DNA of 20,701 nucleotides. Source: a virus. Made by a program: the position numbers and the translations under genes. The stretch's first letter is position 1; each line of letters opens with the position of its first letter. The stretch is from positions 1 through 20,701 of the IMG/VR virus record IMGVR_UViG_3300044301_000601; one strand, written 5' to 3'. Below the pieces are notes generated by a model. That model was not told where the DNA came from, searched no databases, and saw only the letters and a list, made by a program, of their open reading frames with translations. This document shows, one piece after another, positions 7,365-15,289 of this stretch.

Positions 7365-7377
7365 AAATAGGTGATAT

Positions 7378-8658
7378 ATGCGATTAGTCGATTTAAGAAA
7401 CATGATAGCCAACATAGTAGACTATGACCCTGCGGTTGATACCTATCGACAACAGATCACCGATCTTATTAATGATGCGTACTATAGGCTATACACCGAA
7501 AAGCAATTTACATTTGCCCAGAAGGAAACAATTGTAAAAGCTTATAAAGATATTGAAGTTAATGTTACGTCACCTGGTACAACAACAGCACAGTTAACTT
7601 TAGCCGCACCAGTAAGCCCAGCACCCACACATTGGGCAGGTCAAGTTATAGAGGTTGATGGTGTTGAATATGAAATAGCATGGGTGCAAAATACCACTAC
7701 ATTGTGGTTAACAACAGACAATCCAAGCTATGCAACAGCAACTACATTTGCTGCAAAGATTAAGTTTAGGTATTTAGATCTACCATCTGATTGTGTTGCT
7801 ATTATGAATGTGGCTAAACGATCAATGACGTTAACACCACAAGAACCTGGTATGTTTACACCAATAGCCAGGTATGAAGACGAGTATTACAACCTACCGT
7901 TAGATGAAGTTAACCTACCTAACTTTTGGATTCCTTATGATGAATACCATGTATCTACACCAAGAGCGGTTAAAAGCATGGCTACTGCCGGAGCGTCAGG
8001 TACAAGCGTAACTTTAAATGTATCTATGTCATATGTCTATGCAGGTAGAGAATCAGCATTATCTGCATTTACAACCATAACAACAGATAAAGCAAACTTA
8101 ACTGTAAACTTTACAGTACTTCCAAACAGATCAGGATATTATCGAAAAATATATGTAAGCAATCCAACAGCAGGCTGGAAAGGTGAAAGGTGTTTAAATA
8201 TATCAGGAACAAGAATAAATCTAATTCCATTAACAAGTACATCAGAAGTATTTGATATTAGGTCAGTGGTTTTTGAAGATGATTTTGAGTTTAATACAGA
8301 ACCCTACACTGCTATAGATGGTAATACGCAACGCATACGATTGTATCCAAGACAAGATCAGGACTACGATATAACAGTTAGGTATATGTTTAGGCCACAG
8401 CCATTGGTTAATGATAACGATACGCCAGAAATGCCATCATCTGCTCATCATATATTAGCATACATGGCCCTTAGAGAGCTGTTTGTTAAGTTAGACAACT
8501 TGCCACAAGCAAACATGTACGAGCGTAAAGTAGCTCAAGAGATGGTTAAACTTGAACAAAGATACCTTACGCAGATTCCTCGAAGATTTGTTAAACGCGG
8601 TATGCTTGACGGTGTTGTTAATCCTCTCCCCTTGTACACACCTTTGACCAGAACATGA
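7378..8658 (+). CDS. Tail adaptor / head-tail connector-like protein (T7 gp11-like position)
   Basis: The 426-aa product starts with a helical segment (LVDLRNMIANIVDYD and QITDLINDAYYRLYTEKQF, residues 3-44) typical of podovirus adaptor and connector proteins that dock under the portal. A beta region follows (60-135), with RYLDLPSD at 131-138. An Fn3-like insertion comes next (about 205-295, with AGRESALS and YYRKIYVS), then a beta strand set and a C-terminal helix pair (about 355-400, HHILAYMALRELFVKLDNL). Position after the head genes and before a nozzle-like protein supports an adaptor role. Start ATG 7378 has AGGTGA upstream (7369-7374). The stop overlaps the next start (ATGA). The exact family is not certain; the adaptor call is inferred from architecture and order. 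Confidence 0.6.
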   Translation: MRLVDLRNMIANIVDYDPAVDTYRQQITDLINDAYYRLYTEKQFTFAQKETIVKAYKDIEVNVTSPGTTTAQLTLAAPVSPAPTHWAGQVIEVDGVEYEIAWVQNTTTLWLTTDNPSYATATTFAAKIKFRYLDLPSDCVAIMNVAKRSMTLTPQEPGMFTPIARYEDEYYNLPLDEVNLPNFWIPYDEYHVSTPRAVKSMATAGASGTSVTLNVSMSYVYAGRESALSAFTTITTDKANLTVNFTVLPNRSGYYRKIYVSNPTAGWKGERCLNISGTRINLIPLTSTSEVFDIRSVVFEDDFEFNTEPYTAIDGNTQRIRLYPRQDQDYDITVRYMFRPQPLVNDNDTPEMPSSAHHILAYMALRELFVKLDNLPQANMYERKVAQEMVKLEQRYLTQIPRRFVKRGMLDGVVNPLPLYTPLTRT

Positions 8659-10757
8659 AAAATACCACCGTACAAATAAAAGCCTTATCTGGTTTATATG
8701 AAAAGTTACCCCAAGCACAAGACGGTGCTACTGAATTAATCAACTGGACGGTAGATAAATACACTGGTGGATGGGATAATCGCATAGGATATGAGCGTTA
8801 TAATCCATTGCCAACAGGATCATTTGCACCGTTTGCTGCGTTAGGACGTATTGATACAATGTTTGTATTTTCGCGTCATCAAGGAGCTATGCAGTCAGTA
8901 TTTTTAGAATCAAATGGAACACTGTATCAGTTAAATGAAAACAGCGGTCCATCGATGGATTTAAAAACAATATCATCTAATAGAACTAAGCCAGCACAAA
9001 ATGAGTCTGGTACGCAGTATACAACTTATGCTAAGTGGTTAATTGTTAGCAATGGTTACAATAAAGCGTTTAAATATTCTGGATGGCCTATACATCAATC
9101 GTCAGTATCGTTTACACCATACATATTTGATTTAGGATGGAATACGATACCAACGGCCCCTGTACCATGGGGCGTTACTAACTGGGCATCTGGATTATCA
9201 ATTAATGGAACAAGTATAAGTGTATACTATGATATTACATCTGATGCTGGATTAGGAACTAATACAATTACATCTGGTAGTGTAGGTGATACTAACAAAT
9301 ATAAGTATCGTGTAACGTTTATTAATAACGCAGGTGCAGAGTCTCCACTATCAGAAGAAAGTACAGAAGTTAGATGGAATACAGAAGCTCCTGGTGGTAC
9401 GCAATATAAGTATGCTATCTATATAGAAATACCAATGGGTCCAGAAGGTACGGTAGCCAGGCGTTTATACCGTACAAAAAACTATGGTACTGCCGCTGTA
9501 GGCACTGAATCAGATTTTTACTTTGTTAAAGATATTAATAACAATACAGATGATGCTGTGTATGATGCAGTTCCTGATGGTGCATTGGGATCACTTGCGC
9601 CAGATGAATCATCAAGTATTTTATTTCCAGCTACCAGAACACGCTTTAGCGCGGTATATAAGGACTGCTTATTTGTAGAAGGCGGTGCTGATAATGATAC
9701 CATGCTTTTTTATAGCAAACCCACGCTACCAGACCAGTATGAAGCAACAAGCTTTATCGAGTTGGGCAACCGCAATAGCGGTGGGATTACTGGGCTGCAC
9801 CCTTACTTCAACTTTCTATTGGTATTCAGAGAACGCGGAATAGACGCCATAATGGGCGATTATCCTAACTTTACTGCTGTACCTATATCAACAGAGGTTG
9901 GAACACGCGCAATCAACACAGTGACCAATGTGCCTGGTGTAGGGATAATGTTCTTAGCGTCAGATGGTGTGTATACTGTAAGTTCTAATATGGAGTATTC
10001 AGACAGTCCTGGTATTAAACAAATATCAAAGCATATGTTAAAGACAATGAATCGTATAAATGAAGATTGTCTTGGTAAAGCTTGCGCTATTTACTCTCCT
10101 AAATGGCAAGAATGGCATTGTTATTACCCTGCTGATGGAAACAATTTTCCATCGTTAGGTATAGTTTATCATTTAGAAAAAAATGCTTTTAGTACAAGAG
10201 AAGAGTTTCCAGTTAGCGCAATAGCCAGAGATTATATAGGAAATATATTTATTGGTAGTACTAATGAAGGTAATGTACAACCTGGAGTATTTGTAATATC
10301 AAAAAAACGTGCTGTTGGAGAACGATTAGATGGTGAAAACATTGTAGATCTTGCACCACCAATAAGTACTTTTAGAAGTCCATGGATGGATATGGGAGAT
10401 GAAACAGTAAAAAAACATGTTCATTTTGTATATCTATATGTATTAACGCAAGGCGATAACCCTATATCTATAGAATACTTTAAAGACTTTTATTATACTG
10501 GCATTGCTGCTGAAGGTCGCAAACTGCAAAGAGCCGATCACAATGATCAATCAGTGTACAATACCGCACAAGTAGTTACAGGATCTGATACGCCATGGGA
10601 AGAACCATTAGCAACTGCTATACGTTATCCAATAGCACAAGGATCATGCAGTCATTTTCAGTTTAAAATTAACACAACAAATGATATTGTATTAATAGGG
10701 TATGCAGTAGAGTTTACTGCTGCTGGTACTAAAATGATAGCAGGTAAGAAAGTATGA
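8655..10757 (+). CDS. Tail nozzle-like structural protein (T7 gp12-like position)
   Basis: The 700-aa protein opens with SGLYEKLPQAQDGATELINW then GGWDNRIGYERY (38-49), similar in plan to podovirus tubular protein B/nozzle proteins, which begin with a short strand, an asparagine-containing segment and an R-x-G motif. Residues about 60-145 and 320-560 alternate short beta strands with Gly/Asn/Asp turns, as in a beta-propeller; one example is LFYSKPTLPDQYE, followed by a VFRERGIDAIMG strand. Between them (about 215-310) lies an Fn3-like domain with GAESPLSE and RRLYRT that resembles one in the upstream protein. It would form the end of a short tail conduit. Coupled to the upstream gene by an ATGA overlap. 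Other propeller-type tail proteins are possible. Confidence 0.6.
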   Translation: MKNTTVQIKALSGLYEKLPQAQDGATELINWTVDKYTGGWDNRIGYERYNPLPTGSFAPFAALGRIDTMFVFSRHQGAMQSVFLESNGTLYQLNENSGPSMDLKTISSNRTKPAQNESGTQYTTYAKWLIVSNGYNKAFKYSGWPIHQSSVSFTPYIFDLGWNTIPTAPVPWGVTNWASGLSINGTSISVYYDITSDAGLGTNTITSGSVGDTNKYKYRVTFINNAGAESPLSEESTEVRWNTEAPGGTQYKYAIYIEIPMGPEGTVARRLYRTKNYGTAAVGTESDFYFVKDINNNTDDAVYDAVPDGALGSLAPDESSSILFPATRTRFSAVYKDCLFVEGGADNDTMLFYSKPTLPDQYEATSFIELGNRNSGGITGLHPYFNFLLVFRERGIDAIMGDYPNFTAVPISTEVGTRAINTVTNVPGVGIMFLASDGVYTVSSNMEYSDSPGIKQISKHMLKTMNRINEDCLGKACAIYSPKWQEWHCYYPADGNNFPSLGIVYHLEKNAFSTREEFPVSAIARDYIGNIFIGSTNEGNVQPGVFVISKKRAVGERLDGENIVDLAPPISTFRSPWMDMGDETVKKHVHFVYLYVLTQGDNPISIEYFKDFYYTGIAAEGRKLQRADHNDQSVYNTAQVVTGSDTPWEEPLATAIRYPIAQGSCSHFQFKINTTNDIVLIGYAVEFTAAGTKMIAGKKV

Positions 10758-11404
10758 AACGATGGACTGAAGCAGATATTAGAAATGCTAACATCGTTGA
10801 TTATGAACAATTCAACAATGAATACAATGCAAGTAAATCGTCTATTAATGGTGGATTAGATCGATCACAGATTCCTCAGCTAACAGTTAACAAAAATCGA
10901 ATAGTCGATAACGCATTGCATCGCGTGTACTACAATGATGAAGGTGAGTTTACTACTACAAGTCCATATGTAGACCCATCATCACCTGTATTAACATTAG
11001 GTGAGTTTAAAGGTTTAACATACAGTACATACAATGGTGGTTGGATTAATGTAGTAGAGCGTGAATACACTGGTTTAAAAGATGGCATGATGCAAATAGA
11101 GTTTATGTGCCAATTGTTTATTCATACACAATTTTCTATGGTAGACAATGGTGGTACGCCAGCTGTAAACGATAAAGGTGTACAAATAGCAATAGAATGG
11201 AATGGCGTGTCATTGTTAAATACGTTTGATTTTAGTATGCCAATACAAACAGTGCGCATATTTGCAAATACTTTTAGTCCTGGTGGTAATGGTAAGCTTA
11301 CAATAAAAGCAAGGATGACGCCAAAAGGACAAACTGATTGGTTACATAAAGTTCAGTTTCATATGTTTGCTATGCGAACATTATTAATAGGTAGATGGCG
11401 ATGA
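10754..11404 (+). CDS. Fibre/appendage-like protein 1
   Basis: A 216-aa protein I cannot name. The first 60 residues look like a docking module: NIVDYEQFNNEYNASKSSIN, then GGLDRSQIPQL and NRIVDNALHRVYY. The rest is beta-rich with many aromatic, Gly and Asn residues and ends in IGRWR, like a small jelly-roll head. The module resembles the N-termini of the next two proteins. Tail-tip fibre, receptor-binding subunit or baseplate-like ring are reasonable readings given its place right after the nozzle-like gene. Start ATG 10754 overlaps the upstream stop (ATGA), with a purine-rich AGGTAAGAAAG just before it. Confidence 0.5.
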   Translation: MKRWTEADIRNANIVDYEQFNNEYNASKSSINGGLDRSQIPQLTVNKNRIVDNALHRVYYNDEGEFTTTSPYVDPSSPVLTLGEFKGLTYSTYNGGWINVVEREYTGLKDGMMQIEFMCQLFIHTQFSMVDNGGTPAVNDKGVQIAIEWNGVSLLNTFDFSMPIQTVRIFANTFSPGGNGKLTIKARMTPKGQTDWLHKVQFHMFAMRTLLIGRWR

Positions 11405-12303
11405 GTAGATTGGTAAATAATAATTTTAATCGTGATACGAAGCTTGATCCATCATCATTAAACTCTAAGTTTCAAGATGTATCTACCGCAGTTAACTCTC
11501 AGGTTGATGATAACAATATAAGAGATTCAGCTATAGATATTCCACAATTTAATATTGGTGCAACTAATGGTAAGCAAGGAATACAATTGTCTGCAAATGG
11601 TATAGCCATTAATGAGTTTTCAGGAGCTACTGTTACACATACATCACTTGCTACACCTGTACAATTAGGATCTAATTGGACTGCATTTGGTGGTCAATTA
11701 GTAGAAGGTGATACTATACGGGTTTACTGGCACTCTAAGTTTAGTAAAGATTGGGATGATACGGCTGCAATAAGCAATAAAATACGATTATTAAATAGGT
11801 TTTTTGCTACATATTTAGAATGGAACTTTAATAGTGCAGGGTTTACACCTGTACCTGGACAAACATTATTTAATAGGGCAACAACTACAGCACCATTAAC
11901 AGCAATAGGAACAGAGGTTGAAAACACAAAAGCTACTTGTTTAATACAGTTCGTTAGAATTATTAATGATGGAACAACTGCCGCTAATATTGCACCTACT
12001 GATCCAGCACCAACTAATAATGATGCCTCAGTAGTATTATCAGATATTACAGACTATTACCCAAACAGTAAGCATATGGCTTCTGGATGTTGGGTGCATA
12101 CTGTTACAGGATCAGAAGCAGGTTCTGCTACAATACAGTTTCGGTTAATGGCAACTGGGCCTGTAACACCGTATTATGAAAATGCAGCAGGTAATGAAAA
12201 CAATTGGTTGGTTGGAGATCTTGGTGGACCAATTGCTTTGGTTGCACCAACAATAACCTTTAATGATACTGATATGGTATTTATGGTCATGAGGTCTAAA
12301 TGA
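11401..12303 (+). CDS. Fibre/appendage-like protein 2
   Basis: About 300 aa. The N-terminus (NNNFNRDTKLDPSSLNSKFQ, then VSTAVNSQVDDNNIRDSAID) matches the spacing pattern seen in the neighbouring proteins: a short helix with two asparagines, an N-I-x-D turn, then a conserved aromatic. The C-terminal 220 residues are beta-rich with Thr/Asn/Gly repeats and end in a hydrophobic strand (DMVFMVMRSK), typical of a trimeric fibre head. ATG 11395 would give two more residues, but ATG 11401 is preferred: AGG (11389-11391) is then 9 nt upstream instead of 3, and the start forms the ATGA overlap used by its neighbours. Function is inferred from position and composition only. Confidence 0.5.
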   Translation: MSRLVNNNFNRDTKLDPSSLNSKFQDVSTAVNSQVDDNNIRDSAIDIPQFNIGATNGKQGIQLSANGIAINEFSGATVTHTSLATPVQLGSNWTAFGGQLVEGDTIRVYWHSKFSKDWDDTAAISNKIRLLNRFFATYLEWNFNSAGFTPVPGQTLFNRATTTAPLTAIGTEVENTKATCLIQFVRIINDGTTAANIAPTDPAPTNNDASVVLSDITDYYPNSKHMASGCWVHTVTGSEAGSATIQFRLMATGPVTPYYENAAGNENNWLVGDLGGPIALVAPTITFNDTDMVFMVMRSK

Positions 12304-12971
12304 CGTATACACCTATAAAAACATGGGCATCAGGCAATGTATTAACTGGTGATGATTTAAATACAGAAATGATTGGATTGCGTAAATATACGCATCAAAT
12401 TGGTAATACTGATTTAAAAAATGCAAAGTTTGTAGATACACAACATGTTATGCCCGGAACAATAGATGCACAAACAAATGTTACACACAACTGTACAGGT
12501 GTATTTGGTGGTCAACAACATTCATATCAATCATTAAACTATACGTTTTTAACCAAGTACAATACAACAAGAACATCAGGCAATACAAATAATATATTTA
12601 TTCCCGAAACATCTTTTACAATAAACTTAGGTAGACCTGCTACAACTTTGTTTTCATGGTGGATTCAAGAACAGTCAAGTAAAGATACAACTGTATCTAA
12701 TGCAAAGCTTAACTATTTTGTTGGCGCATATAATGATACAACCACACCAAGCGGAACGCATGTATCTATGGGTGAGTCGCAGGCAAAAATTATTCATAAT
12801 AACACTCCATTTAATGCAGGTAAAAATATATCAGCATCAAGTTATTTGACTGGGTTTACAGTATTAGATGGTTCATTATTAAACTTTTTTATGGGTTTAC
12901 GCGGTCGTACTGAAAACAATCATTGCCAAGTATTGTCTTGGGGTGTTTGTTTAGAACTTTTTTATATGTAG
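12300..12971 (+). CDS. Fibre/appendage-like protein 3
   Basis: The 223-aa product has the same plan as the two upstream proteins: a short N-terminal module (TWASGNVLTGDDLNTEMIGL, then RKYTHQIGNTDLKNAKFVD) and a beta-rich, Asn/Thr-rich C-terminal part ending in a hydrophobic strand (SWGVCLELFYM). GAGGT (12290-12294) precedes the ATG, which overlaps the upstream stop (ATGA). Three similar-sized proteins in a row suggest either a hetero-oligomeric appendage or duplicated receptor-binding subunits that have diverged. I do not recognise a named family, and no enzymatic (depolymerase or lyase) motif is visible. Confidence 0.5.
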   Translation: MTYTPIKTWASGNVLTGDDLNTEMIGLRKYTHQIGNTDLKNAKFVDTQHVMPGTIDAQTNVTHNCTGVFGGQQHSYQSLNYTFLTKYNTTRTSGNTNNIFIPETSFTINLGRPATTLFSWWIQEQSSKDTTVSNAKLNYFVGAYNDTTTPSGTHVSMGESQAKIIHNNTPFNAGKNISASSYLTGFTVLDGSLLNFFMGLRGRTENNHCQVLSWGVCLELFYM

Positions 12972-12978
12972 GTGAAAT

Positions 12979-13605
12979 ATGGATCCATTAACAATAGCAG
13001 GTTTAATTGCAGCAGGTACTGGTGCTATAGGTGGTGCAGCTATGACGGCTTCTGAAGCTTATGGAGCCATGACACCAGAACAAAAAAAGAGACTACAAGA
13101 ATTAGAGCGTATGGAAGCTATAGGTATGCTTGGCGGTGATTATAATGTTGCTATGGGTAAGCAAATGACCCCAGTACAAGGTGCTATGCGTGAGGCTAAA
13201 GAACGTATGGCACAAAATGTATCAACGCAAGATATGTCTTCTGGTGCTTATTTTAGAGGCCAGCAAGCTATGGAGTCTGCTGCTGCTAAAGAACGTAGTG
13301 ATGCTGCAAAACGCGCACAAGTTGATATGGCACAACAAGCAGCAATGAATAAACAAGAAATGGAAAGATTAGAAGCCTTGCAAAAGATTCAAGATGATTG
13401 GTGGAAATACGGATTAAAAGATTTGTTTGGTCAAACTGGAGAAATAGGAGCAGAGCTAACTAAATTAGGATTAGCAAAAGAAGAACAAGAGGCTCTTAAA
13501 AATTCGTCACAAAAATATGATGAATATATGTTTGAGACTTATGGTATTCCCCCAAAAGATTCTGGTAAAGCAAACAATATTTATAAAAAAATAACAGGTC
13601 GGTAA
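12979..13605 (+). CDS. Small internal virion protein with hydrophobic N-terminus (gp14-like)
   Basis: The 208-aa product has an N-terminal Gly/Ala-rich hydrophobic segment (LTIAGLIAAGTGAIGGAAMT, residues 4-23), long enough to insert in a membrane. A long charged helical region rich in Ala, Gln, Met, Glu and Lys follows (about 33-140), then WWKYGLKDLF and a polar tail. This is the size and plan of the smallest podovirus internal core protein (T7 gp14, 196 aa), which forms a pore in the outer membrane after ejection. The similarity is structural and positional, not a residue match I can demonstrate. AGGTGA lies 3 nt before ATG 12979. A minor tail protein is the main alternative. Confidence 0.5.
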   Translation: MDPLTIAGLIAAGTGAIGGAAMTASEAYGAMTPEQKKRLQELERMEAIGMLGGDYNVAMGKQMTPVQGAMREAKERMAQNVSTQDMSSGAYFRGQQAMESAAAKERSDAAKRAQVDMAQQAAMNKQEMERLEALQKIQDDWWKYGLKDLFGQTGEIGAELTKLGLAKEEQEALKNSSQKYDEYMFETYGIPPKDSGKANNIYKKITGR

Positions 13606-13607
13606 TA

Positions 13608-15284
13608 ATGGCACAAAAATACAGAAGTCCTTTTGCACAAGCTATGAGCTATTATAGTGGACATATACGCCAGCAAACACAAATGGCATTTCAAGAAGCT
13701 GCAAGACAAATGCAGTCAGAGCAAGCATCTGAATTAGCACAAAGACAATACTTAATGGATCGTCTTAAATTAGAATACAGCCTTCTTAATGGTTTAAGAA
13801 AACAAAAAACTCAGTTAAAAAAACAAGTAAGTAAAACTGGTGTATCACCTAAAAGTCAATCTCAATTAACTGGTATGCACAATTCTTTAGTTCGTAATGC
13901 TGAAGCATATATAAATGCACAAGCAGGTATTGATAAAACCAATTTAAAACAAATAGAGGGCTGGAATAAAGCATACCATTTACAACCAGATATTAAACAA
14001 GCCATAGATGAATATGTAGCCAGTACAGCAAACCCCAATACTGATATAGATAATGATTTTGCTTTAGCAGCATATTTAGGAACACCAGATGGTGGTAATG
14101 TAGATTCTAATAATGGAAAACAATTAAGAAAATTAGAAAAAGCTTTTGCAGAAATACCTTCGGATAATTTAGGAACAATACAAAAAAATATAGCGTTTGA
14201 TTATTTAATTTTTAATAAACATAAAGGCATGAGATTTATGCTTATTCAAGGTAGAGATCAAGATGATGCAAGAGAAATTTTAAAAAATAAATTTCAAGAA
14301 TTAGGGCCTTTTGAAAGCTTAGAAAGATTATCAAAAGAAGACGCAAAAACACAATACAATAATTTAATTGATGGGCAAAACAATGTTTCTCCTGGTGTTG
14401 CATCTCTTTTAAAGGATTTGCAATTAAACGGAGAGCAAATAAAAGTTAATATAAAAAATTGGGGCAAAGATAATAATGTTACTCCTGTACAAATGAATGA
14501 AATAAGAGATACTATTAAACAAACAACAGGATCTATAGACTCTGCGCAACAAAGAATTACTGACCTAACAAGTCAATTAGATAAACCAAAAGTAAGTACA
14601 GGCCCACAAACGTTATCAGAGCGTGCTGGTAACATATTGTTTAAAAATGAATTGCAAAAAATAGCTAACGATAGAATGAAACAAGCATTGAAAAACATGC
14701 CTGATGAAGAAAAGCAATTCTATAAATATTATAAACGTGCTGAAGAATTATCTAATAAAGGTATACCAGATCATGGTGATGGTTTAAATCATAGTGGTAC
14801 TAAGAAAGCTATTGATACATATATAAAAGATTATGATCCAAATAAAACAACAAACACTAATATCTTAAAAGATTATTTAAATTATCAAAAAGGATTAGAG
14901 ATCCCCGAACAATTAAAAGATGAAATGACAATACGCGGCATTGCACGCATTTTTAATACTGTAAAAGGTGCTGTACAAGAAAATGAAAAATTTGAAAAGG
15001 AAATAGAAAATAGTTTTAAACCTAAAACAGAATCAAAAACAGAATCAAAAATAAATACATTACCTGCCCCACTTGCTAAAGACGCAACTTTAGGTGATAC
15101 GTCAGATAATATAGGTAAAATATATAAATTAAAATCATCATACAATTATGGATATAAATATATTGGAGATGAAGATGGTCAACCTAAATTTAGGTTTATA
15201 AGAAATGGCAGAGAAACCAATAAAGAATTAACCCCTGCTATGTATCAAGAAGCAAAACGACTTTATGATAAAGAAAATAGGTAG
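13608..15284 (+). CDS. Helical internal virion protein (gp15-like position)
   Basis: The 558-aa product is almost wholly helical and very rich in Gln, Lys, Asn and Glu. Its first 75 residues form an amphipathic coiled-coil-like stretch (QTQMAFQEAARQMQSEQASE and following). Near residue 473 a KTESKTES tandem repeat marks a flexible linker. It leads to a small C-terminal beta-containing unit (about 500-558, IGKIYKLKSSYNYGYKYIG). No enzymatic motif is visible. Its place between a gp14-like protein and a giant protein matches T7 gp15 (747 aa), part of the periplasmic DNA-ejection tunnel; this one is shorter. It starts 2 nt after the previous stop (TAATAATG), with AGGTCGG upstream. Confidence 0.5.
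   Translation: MAQKYRSPFAQAMSYYSGHIRQQTQMAFQEAARQMQSEQASELAQRQYLMDRLKLEYSLLNGLRKQKTQLKKQVSKTGVSPKSQSQLTGMHNSLVRNAEAYINAQAGIDKTNLKQIEGWNKAYHLQPDIKQAIDEYVASTANPNTDIDNDFALAAYLGTPDGGNVDSNNGKQLRKLEKAFAEIPSDNLGTIQKNIAFDYLIFNKHKGMRFMLIQGRDQDDAREILKNKFQELGPFESLERLSKEDAKTQYNNLIDGQNNVSPGVASLLKDLQLNGEQIKVNIKNWGKDNNVTPVQMNEIRDTIKQTTGSIDSAQQRITDLTSQLDKPKVSTGPQTLSERAGNILFKNELQKIANDRMKQALKNMPDEEKQFYKYYKRAEELSNKGIPDHGDGLNHSGTKKAIDTYIKDYDPNKTTNTNILKDYLNYQKGLEIPEQLKDEMTIRGIARIFNTVKGAVQENEKFEKEIENSFKPKTESKTESKINTLPAPLAKDATLGDTSDNIGKIYKLKSSYNYGYKYIGDEDGQPKFRFIRNGRETNKELTPAMYQEAKRLYDKENR
15024..15047 (+). repeat. In-frame 12-bp tandem repeat, two copies
   Basis: AAAACAGAATCA occurs twice without a break (15024-15035, 15036-15047) and encodes KTES-KTES (residues 473-480) in the linker of the 558-aa protein. 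Four more A residues follow, so the array begins a third copy. It probably arose by slippage and would tolerate length change because it lies in a flexible linker. Confidence 0.85.
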
Positions 15285-15289
15285 CACAC

